Below are positions 41,112 to 49,765 of a DNA stretch of 64,000 nt, piece after piece. Position 1 is the stretch's first letter; each line of letters starts with the position of its first letter. The translations under genes and the position numbers were made by a program. The stretch spans positions 1 to 64,000 of the forward strand of contig DASPVO010000077.1 of assembly GCA_035622335.1 (NCBI GenBank), read 5' to 3'. The notes beneath the pieces were generated by a model. That model was not told the DNA's origin, made no database searches, and worked only from the letters and a program-made list of their open reading frames with translations. The DNA comes from DATJAJ01 sp035622335. GTDB taxonomy: Archaea; Thermoproteota; Nitrososphaeria; Nitrososphaerales; Gagatemarchaeaceae.

Positions 41112-42133
41112 TGCGGAAGTCCACCGCTTTGATGATCCTTTCAGCGCTGTTCGGCGTGGCATTCTCCCTTTGGTTCGTCTGCATACCCATCTTCGCCTAC
41201 CTCGCCTACAGAGAGTGGGTCAAGCGCCGAGCGGACGAACGGAAAGTCTCCTCGAGGACCATCGCCGCACTCATTTCGTTCGTCTTGGCCGTTGTTGCAG
41301 CAGCCGAGGGCGGAACCTGGTCCATAGTCTTCTTCTCCTCGGTCGGAGTAGCACTGTTGGCCAGTCGAAGACTCGCAATGACCTCTACGGCTGCCTCCGC
41401 TTCGCCCGTTCCGGGCACCATTCTCCTGAGGTCGGGCATGCTGGGCACGGAATGGCACGCTGCTGGAGAAGTGAAGCTCGCCACCGCCGACGTGACGCGC
41501 GCCCTGTCCGCGGCTGAAGGGAATCTCGTGGTGGACTTCGCACACGAGAGGTTTCTTCTCATCCTGTCCGGCAGACATCTCAGGCGAGCAGACGCCGAGC
41601 GTGATCTCCTCATGAGAATGCGGAAGGCCAACAGAATTCTCTCGCGTTCAGGGAGCTACCTCCTGCCTCTTGACTCAACCCAGACCGCCTCAGAACTGGC
41701 TCAAGAGCTGGTTAGCATTGAACTCGACCCGAAACAGCCTCTGAATTCGGCAAGGTCTCTGCCGATTGACCTCCTTTCCCTTGCGTGCGACAAGGGACTT
41801 GTCTCGGCCGCTGGTGCATACCTCCAGGAGGGGGGAGTTGGGGTCTCTGTGCCGAATCCGAACCAGAAGCTCGAGACGAGGCTTTCCGTGTGGGAGGTCC
41901 TTGAAGTCGTCAAGCGAAAGCAAGATTGGACCTCCGGCGATGGATACGCTTCGTTGCTCGCTTCCGTCTGGGCTGCGAGGAGAGAGCCCCCTGGAGAGAT
42001 CCTGAAGGGCGAGCAGACGACTGGCGGCACGCTTCTGGTCAAATCCCACGCTTCGGCCGCTGTCCCTATCAGCCCCGTCCAACTTCGCGCGCTCCTACAG
42101 ATCTATCCGGCTCGACAAGAAGGCAGCGCCTAG
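41111..42133 (+). CDS. Membrane-anchored protein of unknown family
   Basis: 340 residues from ATG 41111, overlapping the RecA-like stop (ATG/TGA share a base). Two or three N-terminal helices (ALMILSALFGVAFSLWFVCIPIFAYLAY; TIAALISFVLAVVAAAEGG; SIVFFSSVGVALL in runs) are followed by a long cytoplasmic part with charged helices (RHLRRADAERDLLMRMRKANRILSRSG) and a regular alpha/beta end. Third gene of the operon under the tandem palindrome, so it may place the ATPase at the membrane. No recognised domain. Confidence 0.72.
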   Translation: MRKSTALMILSALFGVAFSLWFVCIPIFAYLAYREWVKRRADERKVSSRTIAALISFVLAVVAAAEGGTWSIVFFSSVGVALLASRRLAMTSTAASASPVPGTILLRSGMLGTEWHAAGEVKLATADVTRALSAAEGNLVVDFAHERFLLILSGRHLRRADAERDLLMRMRKANRILSRSGSYLLPLDSTQTASELAQELVSIELDPKQPLNSARSLPIDLLSLACDKGLVSAAGAYLQEGGVGVSVPNPNQKLETRLSVWEVLEVVKRKQDWTSGDGYASLLASVWAARREPPGEILKGEQTTGGTLLVKSHASAAVPISPVQLRALLQIYPARQEGSA

Positions 42134-42168
42134 CCTTATAGACTCCGAGGTCGCTCTCGTCGTCTTCC

Positions 42169-42909
42169 TTGTCCGGTCAAGGTGGGAAGACGACATTCGT
42201 CTTTCTCATGATTGTGGTCTTGGTATCTTCAGCCGTTGGGATCGAGGCCTCTGATTCCAAACGTTCTTCGCCCGAACTGTCTGCATTCCATGTTCTTGAT
42301 CAGGAAGCCCTGTCATATTACAACTCGACCACAGGGCTGACCCTGAGGCTGGTCTTAAGCCCGTCCTCCGAAGTGTCGGGCTCGTCTGAGTACGTGCTCG
42401 CCACTCTGACCAACGAACTGTCGACACGAAACCTGTTGAGGGCTCCTGGTCACCCCCCTCTAGGGCTTCGCTACTATCCCTGCGGCCCAGACGCGCCGCC
42501 CATCGGTATCTTCTTGTTTCAGGGTGTCTTCAACAGGAATAACGTCTCGGGCGCCATACCTCTCGCACTGACTGCGCCAGGACCCGTCGACTGTGGGCCA
42601 CAGGCACCGTTGTCCTACTTTGCCTTCCTTCCCAACAGCGACAGTGTGGAGCTCTACTCGGTTAACGGCGGTCCCTTCATGAACACGAGCGCGCTGATCG
42701 AAGCCAGGGTCGCCGGGTACTGGACGGGTTTCGACCTCCCCGGTATCGATTCAGCTGTATTCCATCCGTTCGAGCCAGGGGCATACACGGCGGTCGTTAT
42801 TGACGCGTGGGGAGACCTCATTTCGCTGACCTTCGCCGTGACGAGCGCTCGGACCGGATTCCCGTGCTTCCAGGCAAATGGCAGTCAATACGGTCAAGCT
42901 TGCATCTGA
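42169..42909 (+). CDS. Secreted or membrane-anchored protein of unknown function
   Basis: 246 residues. N-terminal hydrophobic segment (TTFVFLMIVVLVSSAVGIEA) acts as signal/anchor; the remainder is beta-rich and extracellular in character, with four to six cysteines (YYPCGPD, VDCGPQ, GFPCFQ, QACI) that could form disulfides. Leaderless TTG about 30 nt after CCTTATAGAC. Its promoter is separate from the RecA-like operon. Confidence 0.7.
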   Translation: MSGQGGKTTFVFLMIVVLVSSAVGIEASDSKRSSPELSAFHVLDQEALSYYNSTTGLTLRLVLSPSSEVSGSSEYVLATLTNELSTRNLLRAPGHPPLGLRYYPCGPDAPPIGIFLFQGVFNRNNVSGAIPLALTAPGPVDCGPQAPLSYFAFLPNSDSVELYSVNGGPFMNTSALIEARVAGYWTGFDLPGIDSAVFHPFEPGAYTAVVIDAWGDLISLTFAVTSARTGFPCFQANGSQYGQACI

Positions 42910-42962
42910 CCTTGCCATGGATGTCTAACCAGGATAAATACGCTCAAGATCACCAAAGCCCA

Positions 42963-43955
42963 ATGTTCAGGGTGCTCTCGCTGTCACCCCTGCCAGAATT
43001 CGTCATTAGGGGCATGTTCGAGGAGGCAGCCGAGAAATACAAGCTAGACGTGAGCGTCGTTTCAGCGGAGGGGAAGAACTCTGAGGAGCTCTCAAGAGAA
43101 CTAGCTGACGCTGACTTCGTCGTAGGTGACTACTCCTTCGGGATCCCGATTACAGCGGAGATGGTAAGTTCGATGAAGAATGTCCGTTTTATCCAACAGC
43201 CAAGCACCGGTTACGAGCACATCGACATCGCCGCGTGCAAAGCGAGGGGAATTCCTGTCGCGAACATCGGTGGCGCGAACACGGTCTCGGTCGCGGAGCA
43301 CACCATTGCTCTGGCTCTCGTCGCCATGAAACGCATCACCGTCGCCCATCAGAGGCTGGTCGCCGGAGACTGGGCCCAGTCCGAACTGATGAGCGTCGCC
43401 GGGGAGCTGAACGGAAAGAAGTGGGGTATCGTAGGTCTAGGCCGCATCGGAAGAGCTGTCGGCACGAGAGCAAGGTCCCTCGGGGCCGACGTGGTCTACT
43501 TTGAGCGGGCAAGGCTAACTCCAGAGGAAGAGAAGGAGCTGCACGTCGAATACAGGGAGCTCGCTGACCTGCTCTCCACCAGCGACGTGGTCTCACTGAG
43601 CCTGCCCCTGACCGACTCGACCCGCCTGATGATGGGAGATGACGAGTTCGGGCGTATGAAATCGAGTGCGATTCTGGTCAACGTAGCTAGAGGAGGACTG
43701 GTGGATGAGGACGCACTCGCGAAAGCCGTCAAGGAGGGCAAGATAGGGGGCGCGGGGGTAGACGTCTTCACCCAAGAGCCTGTGCCAGATGGGAACCCCT
43801 TGGTCTCTGCAGCGAGGGAGGGCGCAAACATAGTCTTGACGCCTCACATCGCCGGTGCGACCAACGAGGCCAGACTTAGGATCATCCAGTTCACTATAGA
43901 CAACGTGGTGAGGGTCATGAGGGGAGAAATTCCCGAGAACGTAGTAAACCCCTGA
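42963..43955 (+). CDS. D-isomer 2-hydroxyacid dehydrogenase family protein
   Basis: 330 residues from ATG 42963. NAD-binding loop KKWGIVGLGRIGRAVGTRARSLG, catalytic Arg in VNVARGGLVDEDAL, Glu in DVFTQEPVPDGNPL and His in LTPHIAGAT are all intact. It could act as glyoxylate/hydroxypyruvate reductase, phosphoglycerate dehydrogenase-like or other 2-hydroxyacid enzyme; no ACT domain is present. The start is fixed by TATA-like GATAAATAC centred 27 nt upstream; a longer in-frame reading from 42807 runs through the preceding gene and is not credible. Confidence 0.9.
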   Translation: MFRVLSLSPLPEFVIRGMFEEAAEKYKLDVSVVSAEGKNSEELSRELADADFVVGDYSFGIPITAEMVSSMKNVRFIQQPSTGYEHIDIAACKARGIPVANIGGANTVSVAEHTIALALVAMKRITVAHQRLVAGDWAQSELMSVAGELNGKKWGIVGLGRIGRAVGTRARSLGADVVYFERARLTPEEEKELHVEYRELADLLSTSDVVSLSLPLTDSTRLMMGDDEFGRMKSSAILVNVARGGLVDEDALAKAVKEGKIGGAGVDVFTQEPVPDGNPLVSAAREGANIVLTPHIAGATNEARLRIIQFTIDNVVRVMRGEIPENVVNP

Positions 43956-44026
43956 CCCACCCTTCGGGGCCTACCACGAAAGACAGTTAACGTCACCCGA
44001 GCAGGACGCAGGCGGGTCCTGTCGAG

Positions 44027-44692
44027 ATGAAAATCTCCTTCGGTGGAAGGGAGCGAGCGATCTTCCAAGGAGTGGAGGGAGACCTGAGAATCGTTGCATC
44101 CGCGGTCGAGAGCTTCTCAAACATGATTGCTGCCCTGGCAGCAGAACGTCAAGAGGACGCTGCAGGCTACCTACAGGAGGTGCTTGACAAGGAGAAGGAG
44201 GCCGACGACTCCCACAGAGCGCTGAGCACTCAGATCGCGGAGGGTGCTTTCTTCGGTGGGGTGAGGGAAGACATGCTGAACCTCCTCGAAAAAATCGACA
44301 ACATCGCGGACAGCGCTAAAGATGCGGCGAGGCTAATCGAGACCGAGGGGAGCCTGGATTCCACGGCGGTTTCGCTCTTGAAGACGCAGGCCATGAAGGA
44401 CTTCATCCTCCACCAACGGGATGCGGTCTCCGCGCTTCAGGACCTCGTCGCAGCGCTGGAAGTGAGCAAGAGCCAAGCTCTCTCCAAAGTCCACATCGTA
44501 GAGGAGCTGGAAGAGGCGGCGGATACCGACAAGTCTGAGGTAATCCGACAACTCTTCTCGAACACCACTGGGGTCAACCCGATCACGGTGATCCAAATGC
44601 GCGACTTCATGTTCGAGGCCGACGACATCGCCGACAACGCGGAGGACGCGAGCGATGTGGTGCTGATTCTGATAGCGAAGGGCTATGGCTGA
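44027..44692 (+). CDS. DUF47/PhoU-like protein
   Basis: 221 residues, all-helical. Pattern KEKEADDSHRALSTQIAEGAF, LLEKIDNIADSAKDAARLIE and ADDIADNAEDASDVVLILI match the DUF47 family, relatives of PhoU that sit next to PiT transporters and modulate them. ATG at 44027; overlaps the transporter gene by 8 nt, giving a translationally coupled pair. Confidence 0.9.
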   Translation: MKISFGGRERAIFQGVEGDLRIVASAVESFSNMIAALAAERQEDAAGYLQEVLDKEKEADDSHRALSTQIAEGAFFGGVREDMLNLLEKIDNIADSAKDAARLIETEGSLDSTAVSLLKTQAMKDFILHQRDAVSALQDLVAALEVSKSQALSKVHIVEELEEAADTDKSEVIRQLFSNTTGVNPITVIQMRDFMFEADDIADNAEDASDVVLILIAKGYG

Positions 44693-45617
44693 ATCACTCC
44701 TGCTTCTCGCGGCTGTCTTGAGCTTCGTCTTTGGCTGGAACAACAGCTCGTTCCTGATTGGCAACGTCAGAGGCAGCGGCGCCCTCAGTCTCAGGGGGGC
44801 CCTCGCGGTCACGGTGATTGGCCTACTGGCAGGGGTGCTCTTCGAAGGTCAGAAGATGCTCAGGAGCCTCGACGGGGACCTCGCCGCTGCCGTATCAGCG
44901 CAAGGCATGGCGGTTACCTTTGTCGTCTCCATAGCTATCACAGTTGCCATGACCTTCGCGGACCTGCCTGCCTCATTCAGCGCCACAATGGTAGGGGCAT
45001 TCTTGGGGGTGGCCCTAGCCCTCGGCTCAAGGATCTACTTGGGTCAGACCTACCTCGTCGTCGCGTTCTGGTTCGTAGCACCACTCCTGTCCGGCCTGGC
45101 CGCCTTTCTGATTCATAGGTCGATCAGGCACGCGGAATCTCGTTTAGGCCTCGTGGCGGTGGACTCGATGAACAGGTGGGGGACCGTGTTAGGATCTCTG
45201 GCAACAGCGTACGCGCTGGGAGCGAACAACATCGGTCTAATCTTGGGGAGCGCCCTGAACGGCTCTCAGGCGAGCGACTTCAGTGTCCTTGCATTGGGCC
45301 TCACTCTCGCCGCCCTCGCGGGCACGCTTCTCCTCGGAAGGGGCGGCGTGAGCGGGACCATCGGTGACAGACTCCTAGTGCTTACCCCCCAGGGAGTCAT
45401 TTCCGTGTTCGTCAGTAGCGCCCTATTGGTCTGGCTAGGAACACAGCTCAGGGTTCCCGTGTCAATCAGCCAGTGCATCCTTGGAGGCATGCTGGGGGCA
45501 GCACTGTCACAAAACGTCGCGGTGATAAATCGGAGGCTGATGATAGAGTCGATCGGGAGCTGGGTGGTCGTCCCCGCCCTCGCCCTCGTCGCCTCTTACC
45601 TCCTCATGGCTGCATGA
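44685..45617 (+). CDS. PiT-family inorganic anion (phosphate) transporter
   Basis: 310 residues, about ten transmembrane helices. The two PiT repeats are recognisable at GWNNSSFLIGN (residue about 17) and LGANNIGLILGSAL (about 178), but in both the usual GxND signature reads N-N, the acidic residue being replaced. Family members move phosphate or, in some branches, sulfate with H+ or Na+. Together with the DUF47 protein upstream, phosphate is likeliest. The Asp-to-Asn changes are worth attention for ion coupling. Confidence 0.87.
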   Translation: MAESLLLLAAVLSFVFGWNNSSFLIGNVRGSGALSLRGALAVTVIGLLAGVLFEGQKMLRSLDGDLAAAVSAQGMAVTFVVSIAITVAMTFADLPASFSATMVGAFLGVALALGSRIYLGQTYLVVAFWFVAPLLSGLAAFLIHRSIRHAESRLGLVAVDSMNRWGTVLGSLATAYALGANNIGLILGSALNGSQASDFSVLALGLTLAALAGTLLLGRGGVSGTIGDRLLVLTPQGVISVFVSSALLVWLGTQLRVPVSISQCILGGMLGAALSQNVAVINRRLMIESIGSWVVVPALALVASYLLMAA

Positions 45618-45749
45618 CGAGGACTGCGACGGGATGTATGATGAGCCGAAGCACGGGTAGAGAGAACCCATTATGAAATCAAGTGCACGAATACCGAGGG
45701 TCGATACGGAATTTGCTGACACATCGATTATATACGAACGAGACAAGAA

Positions 45750-48305
45750 ATGGCCGAACAGCTGAATCTAATGCTGATCAGCAAGAGATCGTTCGCTGGA
45801 TTCGCTTACGTGACCCTGCTCATGGTTTCAATCATGCTCGTGGGGACACTTCCCCTCGCTCACGCATTCGCTAACGGCTCGAACGCCTCCTTGGTGCTCG
45901 GCCAGGCGAAATTCAGTACGGCTTACACCTCTTCGAACCAGATGGGACTCGCGGGTCCAAGGGATGTCGTGATGGACCGGTCAGGCGACCTCTGGGTAGC
46001 AGACGCCTTCGATAACCGGATACTCGAGTATCAACCGCCCTTTAGCAACGGGATGAACGCGTCCCTAGTGATCGGTCAGGCCGGGTTCGGCACGGTCTCG
46101 AGCTCCGTAAGTTCCGGCGTCCTTTCGTTCCCAAGCGGCCTGGCGTTTGACGCAGCGGGGGACCTCTGGGTCGCGGACACTGGAAACAGCCGAGTCTTGG
46201 AGTTCACACCACCTTTCGTCTCCGGGATGGCGGCGAGCTTGGTCATCGGACAGCCCTCGTTCGACTCAGCAGCTCCACGCACGACTGCGAGCGGTCTGGA
46301 CTCCCCTACATCGGTCGCGTTCGACTCCGCTGGCAACCTGTGGGTCGTAGATTCCGGCAACAACAGGCTCCTCGAATTCACCTCGCCCTTCTCGTCCGGC
46401 ATGAGCGCATCGCTCGTGCTGGGACAGGCTGGATTTACCAGCTCCCTTCCCTCCACCTCCCAGAGCGGCCTCAGCCAACCACAGGGTGCATTCGCCGCCT
46501 CTGGAGGCATTTGGGTGGCAGACTCTGGAAACAATCGCGTAATCGAATTTGATCCTCCTTACAGCTCGGGAATGTCCGCATCTCTAGTTCTCGGGCAGGC
46601 CACTTACAGCACCGCAGCAGCGGCGACATCACAGAGCGGAATGAGCTACCCCCTCGCCGTGACGATCGATTCTCAAGGGAACCTGTGGGTTTCCGACAGC
46701 AGGGGTGCCCGTGTACTCGAGTTCGAGCAGCCCTTCTCTGATGGGATGAACGCCTCCTTTGTGGTGGGACACCCAGACTTCACCACGAGTACTTACTCTG
46801 TCTCAGAGAGCTCGGTGAAGCCGGCCGGGCTCGCGTTCGACTCACAGGGAAACCTCTGGGTCTCGGACACGGGGGCTAACCGCATCCTCGAGTTCGCTCC
46901 GCCCTTCGCAGGATGGATGAACGCGGCAAAGGTGATAGGGCAGCCTGGTTTCTACACCAGCTACCTTCCGACCAGCTCCCTAGGCATGAGCTCCCCCAGG
47001 TCGATTGCGATCTCTTCCACAGATGAGGTGTGGGTCACGGACACGGGTGACAGCAGGCTGCTCGAGTTCAAGGCGCCCTTCTCTGACGGGATGAACGCGT
47101 CTTCTGAGATCGGAGCTCCAAGCCTTGAGAGTTCGCTCCCCTCCACAGCAGAGGCTCGCCTTCTTTCGCCCGACAGCATCGCTATGGACGGCTCAGGAGA
47201 CCTGTGGGTGGCTGACACGCTCAACAATCGGATTCTCGAGTTCAAGGCGCCCCTCGAGTCTGGCATGAACGCTTCCCTTGTGATCGGGCAGGTCGATTTC
47301 ACACAATCAACGCTCGGGACGGCCGTGAACAAGCTCGTCAGGCCATCCGCTTTGGCGTTCGACTCTGCCGGAGACCTCTGGGTCGCAGACTCTGGAAACA
47401 ACCGCATATTGGAGTACAAGGCGCCATTCGAAACGGGGATGTTCGCATCTTTAGTTCTCGGCCAGCAGTCCTTCACCACAGGCGGAGCCGGCTCCGGCCA
47501 GTCGGGGTTATCAGAGCCCAGTGGTCTGGCCTTCGACCCTGCTGGAGACCTTTGGGTCTCAGATACGGGCAACGACCGTGTGGTGGATTTCACCCCGCCA
47601 TTCTCTTCAGGAATGGGAGCTTCCACGGTGCTGGGCCAGGCGGGCTTTTCAGCCGTCAGTTCCGGTGACGGCGCCAGCGAGCTCTCTGCACCGAACGGCA
47701 TCGCTTTCGACAGCTCAGGGGATCTTTGGGTAGCCGACACGGGCAACAACAGAGTGGTCGAATTCCTGTCGCCGTTTTCAACTGGCATGGCGGCGAGTTC
47801 TGTCATCGGGCAGCTAGGATTTGGAGTGTCTACCCCTAGCACGAGCCAGAGCGGTCTATCGGTCCCCTCCGGTGTCGCGTTTGACTCACACGGTGACCTG
47901 TGGGTCGCAGACACCGGTAACGACAGAATTGTGATGTTTTCACCTCCCGCCGTGACGACATCGTCTACTACCACCGTCACTTCGACGAGTAGCAACTCGA
48001 CCAGCTCGACTTCAAGAACCACCACCACGAATTCAACTTCTTCGACGAGCTCTTCGGTATCTACAACATCGTCGACCAGCACGACATCGCAGTCGACGAG
48101 CTCGAGCTCCACATCGTCCAGTTCCTCAAGTTCTTCGAACTCGACCACGACTCAGTCGAGCGAGAGCCTCTCGACTTCGTCCTCCTCCACTACTTCTAAG
48201 AGCTCGACCGCTCTCTCGCCTTCGATACTTTTGGTGGTGTTCTCGGTGCTGGTGGTCTCGTCCGCCGTCTACGCCTTCGCAGCGCGAAGAAGGCCCGGTC
48301 GGTAA
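45750..48305 (+). CDS. Cell-surface NHL-repeat beta-propeller protein
   Basis: 851 residues. N-terminal signal segment (FAYVTLLMVSIMLVGTLPLAHA, residues 18-39), then 12 tandem repeats of about 58 residues (residues about 45-735), a 95-residue Ser/Thr linker and a C-terminal helix (ILLVVFSVLVVSSAVYAFA) with a basic end (ARRRPGR). Each repeat carries the NHL core LAFDSAGDLWVADTGNNRVLEF. This is a surface-anchored propeller (or two six-bladed propellers), probably glycosylated on the linker. Leaderless-type promoter GATTATATAC about 20 nt upstream. Ligand unknown. Confidence 0.88.
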   Translation: MAEQLNLMLISKRSFAGFAYVTLLMVSIMLVGTLPLAHAFANGSNASLVLGQAKFSTAYTSSNQMGLAGPRDVVMDRSGDLWVADAFDNRILEYQPPFSNGMNASLVIGQAGFGTVSSSVSSGVLSFPSGLAFDAAGDLWVADTGNSRVLEFTPPFVSGMAASLVIGQPSFDSAAPRTTASGLDSPTSVAFDSAGNLWVVDSGNNRLLEFTSPFSSGMSASLVLGQAGFTSSLPSTSQSGLSQPQGAFAASGGIWVADSGNNRVIEFDPPYSSGMSASLVLGQATYSTAAAATSQSGMSYPLAVTIDSQGNLWVSDSRGARVLEFEQPFSDGMNASFVVGHPDFTTSTYSVSESSVKPAGLAFDSQGNLWVSDTGANRILEFAPPFAGWMNAAKVIGQPGFYTSYLPTSSLGMSSPRSIAISSTDEVWVTDTGDSRLLEFKAPFSDGMNASSEIGAPSLESSLPSTAEARLLSPDSIAMDGSGDLWVADTLNNRILEFKAPLESGMNASLVIGQVDFTQSTLGTAVNKLVRPSALAFDSAGDLWVADSGNNRILEYKAPFETGMFASLVLGQQSFTTGGAGSGQSGLSEPSGLAFDPAGDLWVSDTGNDRVVDFTPPFSSGMGASTVLGQAGFSAVSSGDGASELSAPNGIAFDSSGDLWVADTGNNRVVEFLSPFSTGMAASSVIGQLGFGVSTPSTSQSGLSVPSGVAFDSHGDLWVADTGNDRIVMFSPPAVTTSSTTTVTSTSSNSTSSTSRTTTTNSTSSTSSSVSTTSSTSTTSQSTSSSSTSSSSSSSSNSTTTQSSESLSTSSSSTTSKSSTALSPSILLVVFSVLVVSSAVYAFAARRRPGR
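45882..47950 (+). repeat. Twelve tandem coding repeats of about 174 bp (NHL blades)
   Basis: Consecutive units begin with ASLVLGQ-F and end with PFSSGM. They are similar in protein sequence but varied at DNA level, so the array is old rather than freshly expanded. Units 5 to 8 deviate most (e.g. unit 8 has EIGAPSLESS in place of LVLGQAGF). Confidence 0.85.
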
Positions 48306-48344
48306 GCAGACTTATTTCGGTGTCAACCCCGCTTTCCATGACTA

Positions 48345-48572
48345 ATGCCCGTCTGCCCAAAATGCGGACGACTCATTTCAGCAGGCCACTTGGAAAGGCA
48401 CCTTAGAAGGTGCGGGACGAGACATAAACACGTCGCGGCCTCGCCCTACGTCGCGACCGCTACGTCTTCAATCGAGACCGTGGGTCCCCGAGGAGTCCTG
48501 ACGAATGCTCCTTCCCGCAAGGGCGAGGTTAGAAGACACAGGGGAAAGCTGCGGAGGATCCTCCACATCTAG
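48345..48572 (+). CDS. Small zinc-finger-like protein
   Basis: 75 residues. CPKCGRLISAGHLERHLRRCGTRH gives a C2HC/C2H2-like zinc site (CxxC, HxxxH, C). The rest is basic with Ser/Thr, ending RRHRGKLRRILHI, which suggests nucleic acid binding. ATG start with TATA-like ACTTATTTC about 30 nt upstream. Convergent 4-nt overlap with the next gene. Role unknown. Confidence 0.7.
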   Translation: MPVCPKCGRLISAGHLERHLRRCGTRHKHVAASPYVATATSSIETVGPRGVLTNAPSRKGEVRRHRGKLRRILHI

Positions 48573-49009
48573 CTGTCTTTCGCTCTGTCCCATCGCTTCC
48601 ACCGCGAGTCCTCACCCCACGGAGGAACCACGTGGACCGGCTCAACCTTGATGAGAACGCGCCTCCTTCCTGGCTGGTGCATCTCATACTTCGCCTTCCC
48701 CTGATACTTCATCGCCAATTTGTCTACGTGCTCCTCCGCCCCCTGAAAGGTCACTTCAATGACCCGGCCCCGAATCACTGCGAGATTGTATGGGTTGGCA
48801 GGGTCGACCAGGTCAAGCGCAACCCTGGGGTCCCTCAGGACGTTCTTGTGTTTCTGGGTTCCCTCTGGAGTGTTGATGAGGATGATGTCGCCTTCGTGGT
48901 CTACCCACGTCTGGGTTACGTGAGGCGAGCCGTCGGGCATGAGGGTCGCGAAGTTCGCGTACGTTCTTGACTCTATCAGTCTCTTGACTGACTCAGGAAG
49001 CTCTACCAA
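48569..49009 (-). CDS. PPOX-class (F420/FMN-dependent) flavoprotein
   Basis: 146 residues. YANFATLMPDGSPHVTQTWVDHEGDIILINTPEGTQKHKNVLRDPRVAL (in runs) is the F420-dependent PPOX pattern: the TPEGxxKxxNLxRDPRV motif holds the cofactor. Likely F420H2- or FMN-dependent reductase of unknown substrate. Leaderless TTG at 49009 after CGTTTAAATTC. Second PPOX protein in the window; they are not close paralogues. Confidence 0.88.
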   Translation of the reverse strand: MVELPESVKRLIESRTYANFATLMPDGSPHVTQTWVDHEGDIILINTPEGTQKHKNVLRDPRVALDLVDPANPYNLAVIRGRVIEVTFQGAEEHVDKLAMKYQGKAKYEMHQPGRRRVLIKVEPVHVVPPWGEDSRWKRWDRAKDS

Positions 49010-49072
49010 GTTGACAGAAAGTGTGCTACCCCCCAGAATTTAAACGAAGCAGGACAGACTCAACAATGCTGG

Positions 49073-49732
49073 TCAGTCTAGGTATTTCTGCAGCTCTCCG
49101 AGAATCGCCCTGACGGAGAGTTCTCGCAGGTTCAAGGCGTTCGAGATGCTTTCAACAGCTCGGTCGTGTTCGTCGAGCACGTGGAACAGAACCCTCCTCA
49201 CGTCCGACTCTTCGAAACGACCCGCGGCGTCCACAGCTTTCTCCATCGCAAGGTTCCTGACCTCGAGCAATTCGCTTCTCTCCTCTTCTATCTCTTGCAT
49301 CCGCGCATCGATCGAACTCAGGATCTCAGAGATAAGAGAAAGCCTTCTGTCTTCCTCCTCCGCTTGAGCGCTCTGGATCTGCTTCATGAAGACGCTTGCT
49401 TTGCCAGCCCGCCGGGACTTCTCAGGCCTCTCGTGGAACGTGGCTCCCCTCTCGATGAAGAGGTTCGGACCCAAGTCGAGTGTTATTGTAATCCCCTTCG
49501 CCAGAGAATACTTCTTCCTATCGGGTCCTCTGGGGCTGCTTTCGATGGTCGTCGCCACTAGTCCGGCGCTCTCCATGGCCTGTAGATGCTTTGCCACGAG
49601 CGGTTGGCCGAGCCCGAGCTCCTTGGAAAGCTGGAGTGCGTACGCGGGCTCCCGACTAAGACGCTTGATTATGCTACGCCTCACGGGATTCTCGACCACC
49701 TGAAGCAAAGAGTCGAGTTCTGCTTTTTCCAA
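49073..49732 (-). CDS. ArsR-like winged-helix regulator with coiled coil
   Basis: 219 residues. ArsR-type HTH at about residues 8-70: VVENPVRRSIIKRLSREPAYALQLSKELGLGQPLVAKHLQAMESAGLV (in runs). The middle has a beta wing (KKYSLAKGITITLDLGPNLF) and the C-terminal half a long coiled coil (RRLSLISEILSSIDARMQEIEEERSELLEVRN), so it probably dimerises through it. TTG start at 49732 after a run of T's that may be a TATA element. Divergent from nothing; it lies immediately downstream of hsp20 in the same direction, 33 nt after its stop. Confidence 0.87.
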   Translation of the reverse strand: MEKAELDSLLQVVENPVRRSIIKRLSREPAYALQLSKELGLGQPLVAKHLQAMESAGLVATTIESSPRGPDRKKYSLAKGITITLDLGPNLFIERGATFHERPEKSRRAGKASVFMKQIQSAQAEEEDRRLSLISEILSSIDARMQEIEEERSELLEVRNLAMEKAVDAAGRFEESDVRRVLFHVLDEHDRAVESISNALNLRELSVRAILGELQKYLD

Positions 49733-49765
49733 GATCTCAACCTCAAAAAAATACTGCGGGTGAGC

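Noticed and set aside
29964..42133. Integrated virus or plasmid
   Set aside because: HerA-NurA and RecA-like genes raise the idea, but there are no integrase, capsid, replication initiator or attachment repeats, and base use resembles the rest of the window.
45882..47950. CRISPR-like array
   Set aside because: The period is about 174 bp, units differ at DNA level, and they are an open coding frame of NHL blades.
46961..48148. Long antisense frame of 395 codons over the NHL repeat gene
   Set aside because: High-GC repeats and matched codon bias create the frame; its peptide is a mirror of the repeat with acid-rich runs, and the sense NHL reading is unmistakable.
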